A stretch of 64,000 nucleotides of DNA from VRUE01 sp963774405. Its GTDB lineage: Bacteria; Actinomycetota; Thermoleophilia; Solirubrobacterales; 70-9. This document shows positions 8,661-16,829 of the stretch, piece by piece. Made by a program: the position numbers and the translations under genes. The stretch's first letter is position 1, and the number at the start of each line of letters is the position of its first letter. Location of the stretch: contig CAVZEV010000005.1 in assembly GCA_963774405.1 (NCBI GenBank), positions 248,001-312,000 on the forward strand. Direction: 5' to 3'. The notes under the pieces were generated by a model. The model saw only the letters and a program-made list of their open reading frames with translations. It ran no database searches and had not been told where the DNA came from.

Positions 8661-8837
8661 ATGGCAGCAACTCATCGACCGGGCGCCGCGTCCAAGGACG
8701 CTGCCGCCGAAGCCGAGGCCGTTCGCCGCCAGCGACTGCGTGAAGACGCGGAACGCCCGATGAGCGTGAACTTGGCTGAGGGCATTGCCCTCAGCCACAA
8801 GCTGATGCGATTCACCGGCGCCGCCCGCTCCAGTTGA
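8661..8837 (+). CDS. Small basic protein paired with a nucleotidyltransferase
   Basis: A 58-residue ORF from ATG 8661, rich in Ala and Arg, with a likely amphipathic helix (EAEAVRRQRLREDAERP) and the segment VNLAEGIALSHKLMRF. Its TGA overlaps the TTG start of the following gene (TTGA at 8834-8837), which implies translational coupling. The two-gene arrangement, a small charged protein before a minimal nucleotidyltransferase, resembles toxin-antitoxin cassettes. No motif proves that role. Confidence 0.6.
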   Translation: MAATHRPGAASKDAAAEAEAVRRQRLREDAERPMSVNLAEGIALSHKLMRFTGAARSS

Positions 8838-9310
8838 CCGAGCCGGCCTTCGATCAGCTTCTGCGCCGACTTTCCGAAGCGGACGTCGAGTTCATCCTGA
8901 TCGGCGGTCTCGCGATCAACGCCTGGGGCGTGGTTCGAGGGACGAAGGACGTGGACATCGTGGTCGCGTCGGACCCTGGGAATCTCGAGCGAATTGCCGA
9001 GGTAGCGGTGGCGATTGGCGGCCAGGTCCACACGGGCGAATCGTTCCTCAGCACCCCTTTCTCAATAGCTGCGCACCTTGCAAACGGAGATCGGGTCGCA
9101 ATTGAAACCGAGCTGGGCCTGTTGGATGTCGTCCAAGGACTCCCCGGGGTTCCGTCCTACAATGAGTTGCGCGCCTCCGCCATCGAGACCGAGATCCTCG
9201 GAGTCAATGTCCATGTCTGCTCGATCGACGCTCTGAAGCGAATGAAGCGCGTGGCAGGAAGACCGCGAGATTCCGTAGACCTGGAAGACCTCGAAGCAAC
9301 CGGCCAATAG
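8834..9310 (+). CDS. Nucleotidyltransferase-fold protein (AbiEii/DUF6036-like)
   Basis: 158 residues from the TTG at 8834. The N-terminus carries the nucleotidyltransferase signature FILIGGLAINAWGVVRGTKDVDIVV, where the GG motif precedes the K-D-V-D-I acidic pair that binds metal. It then continues ERIAEVAVAIGGQVH and ends with VHVCSIDALKRMKRVAGRPRD followed by SVDLEDLEA. Such proteins modify tRNA or proteins in AbiE-type or MenT-like systems. It is coupled to the 58-residue protein upstream, and its role as toxin or transferase is inferred from the fold and the pairing only. Confidence 0.75.
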   Translation: MTEPAFDQLLRRLSEADVEFILIGGLAINAWGVVRGTKDVDIVVASDPGNLERIAEVAVAIGGQVHTGESFLSTPFSIAAHLANGDRVAIETELGLLDVVQGLPGVPSYNELRASAIETEILGVNVHVCSIDALKRMKRVAGRPRDSVDLEDLEATGQ

Positions 9311-9385
9311 CTCTACGATCCGCCCTTCCCGCCCCGCTGCCCAATGGATTGCATTGTCCGCAACTCGCTTCGCTACCTTGTCGGC

Positions 9386-9703
9386 ATGGTTTCTCGCAAC
9401 CTGATCGACCAGGCAGGGCGACTGCTGGCAGAAGCCGCCGGCGCAGAGTCGAAAGTAATCCTTTTCGGCTCCCATGCCCGGGGAGAGGCCGGCCCGGACA
9501 GCGACGTCGACTTTCTCGTCATCGAGCCTGCCGTGGAGAATCGCCTCAAGGAGTGGGAGCGTCTGCGACGCGCTCTTAGAGACTTCCCGGCGCCGGTAGA
9601 CATCGTCGTTCTAGGCAGGGAGCATGCTGAGCGGCGCGCAAAGGTACCCGGCACGATGGTCCATCACGCACTGCGCGACGGTCGCGTCCTTGCCAACGCC
9701 TGA
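9386..9703 (+). CDS. MNT-domain nucleotidyltransferase (MntA-like antitoxin)
   Basis: About 105 residues from ATG 9386 (MVSRNLIDQAGRLLAEAAG). The core motif VILFGSHARGEAGPDSDVDF fits the G-S-x(9)-D-x-D signature of minimal nucleotidyltransferases. In HEPN-MNT modules the MNT protein neutralises the HEPN RNase by AMPylation. The next gene, overlapping by 14 bases, is a HEPN protein, as expected, but that partner is broken here. An upstream in-frame ATG at 9344 would add 14 unlikely residues. Confidence 0.8.
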   Translation: MVSRNLIDQAGRLLAEAAGAESKVILFGSHARGEAGPDSDVDFLVIEPAVENRLKEWERLRRALRDFPAPVDIVVLGREHAERRAKVPGTMVHHALRDGRVLANA

Positions 9704-10003
9704 GCAGCTTGAGGTCGCGGGGGCCCTCGCTCGACTCTCGGCGATCGACTTGGCGACCGCCGAAAAGCTCGCCCCCGATCCAGAGATGGATGATCGCCCG
9801 GTGGGCTTTCACGCACAGCAAGCCGTCGAGAAGGCCGTGAAGGTTGCTCTAATGTTGCGGGGCGTCGACTTTCCCAAGACTGGGCCGCTGAATTCCGGTA
9901 CGACGACGCGCCGATCGAGACGCTGGATCGAAAACGAGCGATCGCTGTTGCCAACACTGCGGTCACCTGGTGCCGCGAGCTATTGAATGAGAAGCGCGGC
10001 TGA
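9690..10003 (+). pseudogene. HEPN-domain protein (HepT-like), internally deleted and frameshifted
   Basis: From TTG 9690 the frame reads PTPEQLEVAGALARLSAIDL and GFHAQQAVEKAVKVALMLRG, typical of HEPN partners of MNT proteins. It then departs from the family at about base 9885. A second frame resumes with AAEFRYDDAPIETLDRKRAI and AVANTAVTWCRELLNEKRG, ending at the TGA at 10001-10003. Between them the central helix of about 25-30 residues (usually beginning HDL) is missing. This is a deletion plus frame change, so the toxin half of the pair is probably inactive. Confidence 0.65.
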
Positions 10004-10015
10004 AACAATCCCTAG

Positions 10016-10058
<43 letters not shown>

Positions 10059-10127
10059 CGAGTTGGAGGCGCACGCGGCGTCTTGCGCGGTCGCGGGTTC
10101 TAGCGGATGACCGTGGTTCTATTTCGG

Positions 10128-10158
10128 TTTGGGCAGCGAGGAAGGTCCGCTGCCCAAA
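10128..10158. repeat. Stem-loop TTTGGGCAGCG / CGCTGCCCAAA, candidate integrase arm site
   Basis: A perfect 11-base inverted repeat with a 9-base loop, 70 bases beyond the partial tRNA copy. The same stem-loop occurs beyond the second partial tRNA (12317-12345). TGGGCAGC occurs twice in tandem at the 3' end of the integrase gene (16614-16632). It is therefore likely an arm-type recombinase or excisionase binding site rather than a terminator (no T-tract). Confidence 0.55.
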
Positions 10159-10489
10159 CGATGCCGACGACAAAAGGTTCCGCCGTGGGCACCGCTAGCT
10201 TGGAGGCGATGGCGGGGGAGTTCGAGAAATTGGCCTACGAGGCAGCGCTTCGCGGTCTCGACAAGCAGGAGGGCCTACTTGAAGAGCTGCGGTCTCGGAC
10301 TGGGTCCTCTTGGCGGCCTCCTCGCTCGCAGCATCGTTCCTCGGACAACAGGCATTCCGGCACCCAAGCCCTTGAGGGTTGGCAATTGCGGCTCTGATTG
10401 CGTTTGTAGTCTCGATAGCCGCAAGCGTTTTCATCCTGCTGCCGAAGAAAAATCTGATCTTTGCCGAGGCTGGTGTGACCGGCCCCCGT

Positions 10490-11449
10490 TTACCGGTCCA
10501 CCCTCAGTGAGAGTTCGTGGTCGGTATCAACCTGCACGGTAGCGGGGTCGACCGCCGCCTCGCGGAGTGAGCCCGTAGGGCGATCGGAGCGAGGCGGCGG
10601 GGCGCCGTTCTCCTCCCGCCAGCGCTCGGCGAAGCGCGCCGGCGGCAGCATCCCCAGGGACGAGTGCGGGTGTTCGGTGTTGTAGGCGACGAGCCAGTCG
10701 GCGAGGATGACCTTGGCCTCGGCCAGGGTGAAGAACAGCTCGACGTCGAGCACCTCGTCGCGGGTGCGGCCGTTGAAGGACTCCACGTAGGGGTTCTGCC
10801 AGGGCGCGCCCGGCTCGATGTAGGCGGTGGCGGTCTTGCCCAGGCGACACCAGTCGCGCAGGGTGTGGGCGATCAGCTCGGGGCCGTTGTCGCAGCGGAT
10901 GTGCTCGGGAGCGGCGCCGCGGGCGGCGACGAGGCGCTCCAAGAGCGCAACGGTGTCCTCGGCGGTGATCGAGCGCGCCACCTCGCTCGCCAGCGCCTCG
11001 CGGGTGAACTCGTCGATCACGTTCAGCACCCGCAGCTGACGCCCGTCGGCTGTTTCGTCGCATTGGAAGTCGAGCGCCCAGACTTGGTCGGGGCGTTCGG
11101 CGTGCAGCTCCTTGGCATCTGCATTGCCGCCCAGCCTGGCACGCTTTCGCTTGCGTCGGGGCACCCGCAGCCCCTCATCGCGCCAGAGGCGCTGCACGCG
11201 CTTCTTGTTCACTTCCCAGCCCTCTTCGAGCAGGCGGGCGTGGGCGCGGCGGTAGCCCCAGCGCTTCTTGAGCTTGGAGATCTCGCGCAGGCGCTTGCGC
11301 AAAGCCGCGTCATCTGGGGCGACCTGCGGCTCATGTCGCTGCGTCGATCGGTGCTGGCCGGCGATCCGGCACGCCCGGCGCTCGGAGAGGCCGAGGCGGT
11401 CCTGGAGCATCAGGACCGCTCGGCGCTTCCGGGACGGGCCTAGAAATTT
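10490..11449 (-). CDS. IS3-family transposase OrfB (DDE integrase core)
   Basis: This frame carries the retroviral-type rve catalytic core. The three acidic residues lie in WALDFQCDE, IRCDNGPELI and YVESFNGRTRDE. It also has an N-terminal HTH_21-like segment (KKRWGYRRAHARLLEEGW) and ends LPPARFAERWREENG plus a short tail. It has no good start of its own. It is expected as an OrfAB fusion by -1 slippage at the A AAT TTC heptamer (complement of 11443-11449), seven bases before the orfA stop codon is completed. It lies inside a broken membrane-protein gene and appears intact, so the element may still be mobile. Confidence 0.88.
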   Translation of the reverse strand, partial: KFLGPSRKRRAVLMLQDRLGLSERRACRIAGQHRSTQRHEPQVAPDDAALRKRLREISKLKKRWGYRRAHARLLEEGWEVNKKRVQRLWRDEGLRVPRRKRKRARLGGNADAKELHAERPDQVWALDFQCDETADGRQLRVLNVIDEFTREALASEVARSITAEDTVALLERLVAARGAAPEHIRCDNGPELIAHTLRDWCRLGKTATAYIEPGAPWQNPYVESFNGRTRDEVLDVELFFTLAEAKVILADWLVAYNTEHPHSSLGMLPPARFAERWREENGAPPPRSDRPTGSLREAAVDPATVQVDTDHELSLRVDR

Positions 11450-11742
11450 CCCTTCGCGATCTCCTGGTAGCCGCGGATGTCGAGTGCCTGGTCGGCGACG
11501 ATCTGCTTGAGCTGTCGATTCTCCTTCTCGAGCTCCTTCAGCCGCTTGACGTCCTCGGCCTTCATGCCGCCGTATTGGTTGCGCCAGCGGTGAAAGGTCT
11601 GCTCGGAGACCCCCAGCGCCTTCGCCACCTCCGGTACCTGCTTGCCTTCGCCGAGCATCCGCTCGGCCTCCCTGAGCTTGCGGATGATCTGCTCGGGGGT
11701 GTGTCGCCTTCTCTTCACTTGCGTCGGTCCTCCTTGGCCCAT
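11440..11742 (-). CDS. IS3-family transposase OrfA (HTH_Tnp_1)
   Basis: 100 residues. The helix-turn-helix is KALGVSEQTFHRWRNQYGGM, followed by a leucine-zipper-like coiled coil (VKRLKELEKENRQLKQIVA) that mediates transposase multimerisation. It ends EIAKGNF at a TAG. The heptamer A AAT TTC overlapping the last two codons allows -1 frameshifting into orfB, the usual way IS3 elements make the fused transposase. Confidence 0.88.
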   Translation of the reverse strand: MGQGGPTQVKRRRHTPEQIIRKLREAERMLGEGKQVPEVAKALGVSEQTFHRWRNQYGGMKAEDVKRLKELEKENRQLKQIVADQALDIRGYQEIAKGNF

Positions 11743-12006
11743 TGTCGTGGGCCGGAAGAACTCTCACAAGGGGCGGAGCGATTTCAGGGGGTCATGCCAG
11801 GTGCTGGCCTGTACGAGGGCCTCTATGCATTTCGTGACGACATGCCCGAGGTCTATCGCCGCCTTGCCTACGACCTCGACCTGTTCTGGGATTCCAACGA
11901 TACGAAGATCAAGTGGCTAACCCGCGCCTACACCGTCGCAGCAACCGCCCTCGTGGTTGAGATTCTTTCTCTGGCTGCCCTATTGGGCGATAACATCTTT
12001 TAAGCG

Positions 12007-12105
12007 ATGGCAGAAGCACCAAAGCCTCAAACCGGAAGTGGCGGAACCCCACCGCCCCCCCCTCCGCCTACTCCAGGTCTCGGTCGCCCAGAGACTCGCG
12101 GCGGC
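12007..12105 (+). CDS. 32-residue proline-rich peptide ORF
   Basis: ATG 12007 lies 3 bases after the stop of the interrupted membrane-protein gene. It encodes MAEAPKPQTGSGGT, a run of six prolines, and PGLGRPETRGG, ending at a TGA. Its position immediately after that gene suggests a coupled partner peptide. The coding call rests only on position and composition, so it is tentative. Confidence 0.4.
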
Positions 12106-12176
12106 TGATCGGGCGCGCTGCGTTAGCTCAGCAGCGAGCTTTTCGGAGCCCGCGTTCGGCCTCTACGATTGAGCAA

Positions 12177-12219
<43 letters not shown>

Positions 12220-12316
12220 CGAAGCGGAGGAGAGCGCGTTTTTGGCTCTGCACAGCGGGATGGACGGTACCTAGTGCGGTCGCAGATTCGAGTCGATTAC
12301 GCACATTTAGGCTTGA

Positions 12317-12345
12317 TTTGGGCAGCGAGAACCGGCCGCTGCCCA
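12317..12345. repeat. Second TTTGGGCAGCG / CGCTGCCCA stem-loop
   Basis: Arms at 12317-12327 and 12337-12345, with a 9-base spacer, in the same context as 10128-10158 (downstream of a partial tRNA-Arg). Conservation between two otherwise different sequences supports a recombination-related site. Confidence 0.55.
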
Positions 12346-12351
12346 TTGGCC

Positions 12352-12765
12352 TCATAGGCGCGTGACATCTGGCGGGGTGGGACCGCTATAGAGCTTTACC
12401 ACTACTGGCCCTTCCTGTTCAAGCTCGGTCTTCAGCCTTTCCCAGTGCCGCGCCAGAGCGCGCATCTGGGTCCACCCGTCATATTCGGCAGACGCAAAAC
12501 CCGCGTAGCGCAAACCCGAGCGGCGCAGCGCCTCACGCTCTGACTCGGTTTCCGTGATCGCCAAATCGCAAGTTAGAAGCGCGTAGCCCTTCGATGCAAT
12601 GTCTTCTATCCACCACTCGTCACCATTCTGTGGACGTTGCATGGCGGGGTGAATGTGGTTCTGAAAGACAGCGCCCCAGCCGTGATTCGCGGAGAACTCA
12701 TTAAATGCACGGGTGAACCCCAGCCCCACGTTGTTCTCGACGTAGAAGACCGGCTGTAGCTGCAT
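12352..12765 (-). CDS. PIN-like toxin (VapC45-type)
   Basis: 137 residues. Acidic motif candidates of PIN-like RNases are seen: PVFYVENNVG at the N-terminus (the family usually has D-E-N here), then GDEWWIEDIASKGYALLTCD, and AITETESEREALRRSGLRYA. The family members are ribonuclease toxins paired with HTH/DUF433 antitoxins. Exactly such a gene ends 9 bases upstream, so the two form an operon. The first Asp appears replaced by Glu, so activity would need testing. Confidence 0.7.
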   Translation of the reverse strand: MQLQPVFYVENNVGLGFTRAFNEFSANHGWGAVFQNHIHPAMQRPQNGDEWWIEDIASKGYALLTCDLAITETESEREALRRSGLRYAGFASAEYDGWTQMRALARHWERLKTELEQEGPVVVKLYSGPTPPDVTRL

Positions 12766-12774
12766 GCCGCAGGC

Positions 12775-13467
12775 CTATGCAGCCCGCTCCAACTGGAGCG
12801 CCGCCTCGACCTCGTCGGTGCTAGCCGCTACGTCAGCGGCTATGTCGCCGATCGACCATCCTGATTTGGCTCGCGTAGCGATTGCAACAGTTCTCACGCC
12901 TGCTTCAGCGGTCGACGGCAATCCGCCATTTAGACGCGTGTCGAGCAGAACCGGCCTCTGTTTACCGAGGGGCCACCAACGATAAGCAGCGTGCTCGCTA
13001 GCGTCGTACTCCAGCGACTCAAAGAGCTGCGTCGCCCCTTCTGGCCAAGCCACCTGACCCCGACGACTTGCATTAAGAAAGTACTGCTCACCGCCCTCCT
13101 CGGCGTAGCGCAAGAACAGCTCTCGTCCATGGGCCGCAAACTCCACTTCGAGGAGAGGCCGGTCGACATTCAACTCTTGGGCTGCAAAGTCGAGGGCACG
13201 GCGAATTGCATGCAGCGAGACCCCCTGACGGTAGCTGGCGAGGAAACGAAGCTCGATGAGGTTCACGAAAGACAGCGGCAAGCGACCTTGCTCCGCTGAA
13301 CCATCAATTTGGATCAGCGGCTTGTCTGTGGCAGGCTCACCCCGATAAAGCCGTTGATGGCCAACCGCCCAGCGTCGAATTGTCTCCGGTGGCCGAGCGA
13401 CAAGTCGGGCAGCCTCAGGAAACCGGTATCGCGGCTCCAGCGCTCGCTCAGCGAACCGTCGATGCAC
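12775..13467 (-). CDS. DUF433-domain antitoxin with N-terminal MerR-like HTH (VapB45-like)
   Basis: 230 residues. The N-terminal region YRFPEAARLVARPPETIRRW fits a MerR-type helix-turn-helix. The middle resembles the PLSFVNLIELRFLASYRQGV dimerisation segment. The C-terminus has a DUF433 pattern (RPVLLDTRLNGGLPSTAEAG, then IGDIAADVAASTDEVEAAL). It likely binds the PIN-like toxin encoded 9 bases downstream and represses their shared promoter in the 146-base gap 13468-13613. Nothing else was recognised in that gap. Confidence 0.7.
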   Translation of the reverse strand: MHRRFAERALEPRYRFPEAARLVARPPETIRRWAVGHQRLYRGEPATDKPLIQIDGSAEQGRLPLSFVNLIELRFLASYRQGVSLHAIRRALDFAAQELNVDRPLLEVEFAAHGRELFLRYAEEGGEQYFLNASRRGQVAWPEGATQLFESLEYDASEHAAYRWWPLGKQRPVLLDTRLNGGLPSTAEAGVRTVAIATRAKSGWSIGDIAADVAASTDEVEAALQLERAA

Positions 13468-13613
13468 TTTCTCTGATCTCCTGATTGGTCATGGCCCACT
13501 TTCTTCTCCTGCGGAGGACATCTCCCTGCGTCCGCGTACTTTCAAGGTACCTATCCAAAAGACTTGTCGTATCGGACCGAGGGGGCCGGCTCCTGGCCGA
13601 GAAGCGTTCAGCG

Positions 13614-14021
13614 TCAGAACTTGATGCGCTTTGAAACGGCGGCGACATTCTCGGTGTGCGCCTGTGCGTCCTGTTCTGTTCTACGTTCCTCGTCTCGTTC
13701 GCGCTCTTCAATCTCTTGGGCGAGCTGGTTGGCCCTCTCGACAACGAGCTTCAAAGTCGCTGCGTGGTAGGCCTCCACCTCCTCCACCGTAGTCCCATCC
13801 AAGATAAAGCGGTCACCGACGACCGACGCGATCCCGGGACGATGCATCGTTGTGAAGGATGGGGGGCTATCCCAGGTCTTAACTGCGATCTCGGCCCAGA
13901 CAGCGGATGGGGGGGCGCTCAGCTTGATCGGAACGCGGTATAGAGCGCTGCCGGGAGTCCCGTCATTGCGCGGCTGCCCAACATCACCAGCATCGACTTC
14001 TAGGATCTCGATATCTGCCAT
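13614..14021 (-). CDS. Hypothetical protein of the island
   Basis: 135 residues, no recognised family. The first half (ADIEILEVDAGDVGQPRNDG, GSALYRVPIKLSAPPSAVW) looks like a beta-sandwich. The C-terminal third is a charged helix or coiled coil (RANQLAQEIEERERDEERR). It lies between the antitoxin and the XRE regulator on the same strand and may belong to either transcript. Confidence 0.55.
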   Translation of the reverse strand: MADIEILEVDAGDVGQPRNDGTPGSALYRVPIKLSAPPSAVWAEIAVKTWDSPPSFTTMHRPGIASVVGDRFILDGTTVEEVEAYHAATLKLVVERANQLAQEIEERERDEERRTEQDAQAHTENVAAVSKRIKF

Positions 14022-14071
14022 GTCCTTCAGCTTAGGACTCGGCGACGACGCTGCGGAGGATCTTGACAGCC

Positions 14072-14314
14072 CTAGGGTTGGCCCTCGAAACCGTCTGTTC
14101 GTTTCGCCATCTCGACCATCGAGGCATTAAGCGCGGCGGCAATCGCCTTGACCGTTGCCCAAGTGGGATTGGAGTGGCCGCGTTCGATCATCGACATGTG
14201 GCCCACGGTGATACCCGCCTCTTGGGCTAGGGCTTCCTGGGTCATGCCGCGCTCTTCGCGGAGCTGGCGGATCGCTTTGCCTAGGGCCGGCTGGGGTTGA
14301 TCTGAGCGGCGCAT
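14072..14314 (-). CDS. XRE-family transcriptional regulator
   Basis: 80 residues, almost entirely a Cro/CI helix-turn-helix: LGKAIRQLREERGMTQEALA, then QEAGITVGHMSMIERGHSNP and TWATVKAIAAALNASMVEM. It is transcribed away from the integration genes, with a 153-base divergent spacer to 14468. This is a typical position for an island master regulator. Confidence 0.85.
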   Translation of the reverse strand: MRRSDQPQPALGKAIRQLREERGMTQEALAQEAGITVGHMSMIERGHSNPTWATVKAIAAALNASMVEMAKRTDGFEGQP

Positions 14315-14467
14315 CTTCTGGGCACGCTCTCAGACGCAGGCGTTTTGATCCACCTGTCGTAGCACTTGTGTTTCAGCAGAAGTTGCTGTACCCTCGCCAA
14401 CCCAACGACAAAGCGCCCCCGCGCTGCGGAAACAGCCGGGGGCATGGCACAGGAGGTATGAGCTCCC

Positions 14468-14752
14468 ATGCACAACGAAGATATCCGGCGGGGCCTGTCT
14501 GCGTCCGCCCACGAGGACGAGATCATGGAACGCTCGGTCCTCACGCAGGTCTTGCTCCTGCATCCCGCCCAGCTTTCGATCTTGGAGCTTGCCTTGCGGG
14601 TGGAGGGAGATTTGCGCGACTGCGAACAGGACGCGGTGGAGCGCGCTGTGCGGGAGCTGAACCGTGACGGGCTGCTCTCCTGCGATTGCCGACGCCTCGC
14701 CCCGAGCCGGGCGGCTGTGCGCTTTGACGAGTTGCTCGGGGGCGTCTCCTAG
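14468..14752 (+). CDS. Small winged-helix-like hypothetical protein
   Basis: 94 residues. ATG 14468 has a strong SD (AGGAGGT at 14451-14457). Upstream is a GC-rich hairpin with GCCCCCG/CCGGGGGC arms. The helical region TQVLLLHPAQLSILELALRV followed by DAVERAVRELNRDGLLSCD is consistent with a winged helix. It is probably an island regulatory or helper protein, divergent from the XRE gene. Confidence 0.6.
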   Translation: MHNEDIRRGLSASAHEDEIMERSVLTQVLLLHPAQLSILELALRVEGDLRDCEQDAVERAVRELNRDGLLSCDCRRLAPSRAAVRFDELLGGVS

Positions 14753-14762
14753 GACGGCGGGA

Positions 14763-14864
14763 GCGGTCAGTGGTTTCTCGGGGGTCGGGGCGCAGGCCAC
14801 AGGGAGGTTGCGGAGCTTCGATGGCTTCGCTTCCTGCCTCGGCCCCCGAGTAACCGCTGACCGC
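14763..14864. repeat. Large imperfect palindrome in the 337-base gap before the xis-like gene
   Basis: The left arm from 14763 (GCGGTCAGTGGTTTCTCGGG) matches the reverse complement of the right arm ending at 14864 (GCGGTCAGCGGTTACTCGGG). About 30 bases pair with a handful of mismatches, enclosing a loop of about 36 bases. It lies just after the 14468-14752 gene, and no ORF of note occupies 14753-15089. Candidates are a replication or transfer origin, a structured RNA, or a recombination site. Confidence 0.5.
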
Positions 14865-15089
14865 CAGACAACGCCCGCAGAAGACCGAGACGAGAGCGGC
14901 ACTCGATCCCAACGCCATGCCTATCTCGAAACCGAATCCAGGCATCGCCTCAGCGCCCTCCACGCGCCATCGCTCGACCGCTCCCGAGAGACCAACCTCG
15001 ACCCCCCGACACATTATGAACCGCGTTCTCGGTGCCCTCCCAGAGCCGATTTCCCGGGGCGTTTTGGCTGCCGAATCGACTACTAATGC

Positions 15090-15476
15090 ATGGAATCCAA
15101 ACGCATCCGGCTCGATCCCGAGACGGTGGAGAAGATCGCCCGTCGCGTGGTCGAGCTGCTCGAAGCGCGCGGGCTGCAGCAGCGTGAGCTGGTCGATGCC
15201 TCGGAGCTGGCAAGGCGACTCGGGATCGAGCGCTCTTGGGTCTACTCCCACGCGATCGAGCTGGGCGCGGTCAAGCTCGGCAGCGGTGCGAAGCCACGGC
15301 TTCGCTTCGACCCCGAAGTTGCCGCGCGGGTGCTGCGGAGGGTTGGCGAGGAACCGGCGGCTGACCCGCCCGCCCGCTCAGGTAAGCGGGCGGGCCAGCC
15401 GCAGGGGTCGGAGGGTCGGGTGGAGTTGCTGCCCATTCGTGAGCCGGGAGAGACCGGACCGCCCTCAGCGGCTTAG
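15090..15476 (+). CDS. Excisionase-like / HTH DNA-binding protein
   Basis: 128 residues. The region LVDASELARRLGIERSWVYS then HAIELGAVKLGSGAKPRLRF is a MerR/Xis-type wing-helix binding motif. The C-terminus is disordered and Pro/Gly-rich. It sits 6 bases upstream of the integrase on the same strand, the standard xis-int arrangement, so it likely controls recombination direction. Confidence 0.7.
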   Translation: MESKRIRLDPETVEKIARRVVELLEARGLQQRELVDASELARRLGIERSWVYSHAIELGAVKLGSGAKPRLRFDPEVAARVLRRVGEEPAADPPARSGKRAGQPQGSEGRVELLPIREPGETGPPSAA

Positions 15477-15482
15477 GTAGGG

Positions 15483-16790
<1,308 letters not shown>

Positions 16791-16829
16791 CTTTCTGCGT
16801 GAGTAGCAGGACGCGGCTTCGTCCTTGAC

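Larger units (their letters stand above)
10476..11794 (-). mobile_element. IS3-family insertion sequence (IS407-like group)
   Basis: About 1.32 kb with imperfect terminal inverted repeats. The left end begins TGACCGGCCCCCG, and the right end reads TGACCCCCTG in reverse complement. Both contain GTGAGAGTTC about 30 bases inside. It encodes orfA and orfB on the minus strand joined by a -1 frameshift signal. The flanks give no clear target duplication: only TG is shared, and a direct join restores the host reading frame, so the exact ends may be off by a few bases. Confidence 0.8.
10161..12003 (+). pseudogene. Multi-pass membrane protein gene interrupted by an IS (SLATT/PycTM-like)
   Basis: The 5' part starts at ATG 10161 (MPTTKGSAVG..GLDKQEGLLEELRSRTG). 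In another frame it continues LLAASSLAASFLGQQAF, then IAALIAFVVSIAASVFILLP and KKNLIFAEAG, where the IS begins at about 10476. After the IS, at 11795, the frame resumes with LYEGLYAFRDDMPEVYRRLA and YDLDLFWDSNDTKIKWLTRA, with a last membrane helix VAATALVVEILSLAALLGD. It reads as a three-helix membrane protein similar in layout to SLATT / Pycsar-TM effectors of phage defence (inference). It also carries a frameshift near 10302 and a stop near 10373, so it was damaged by more than the IS. Confidence 0.6.

Noticed and set aside
10472..11798. Target-site duplication of the IS
   Set aside because: Only TG is shared at the presumed ends, and direct joining without removing bases restores the host frame, so no duplication can be claimed.
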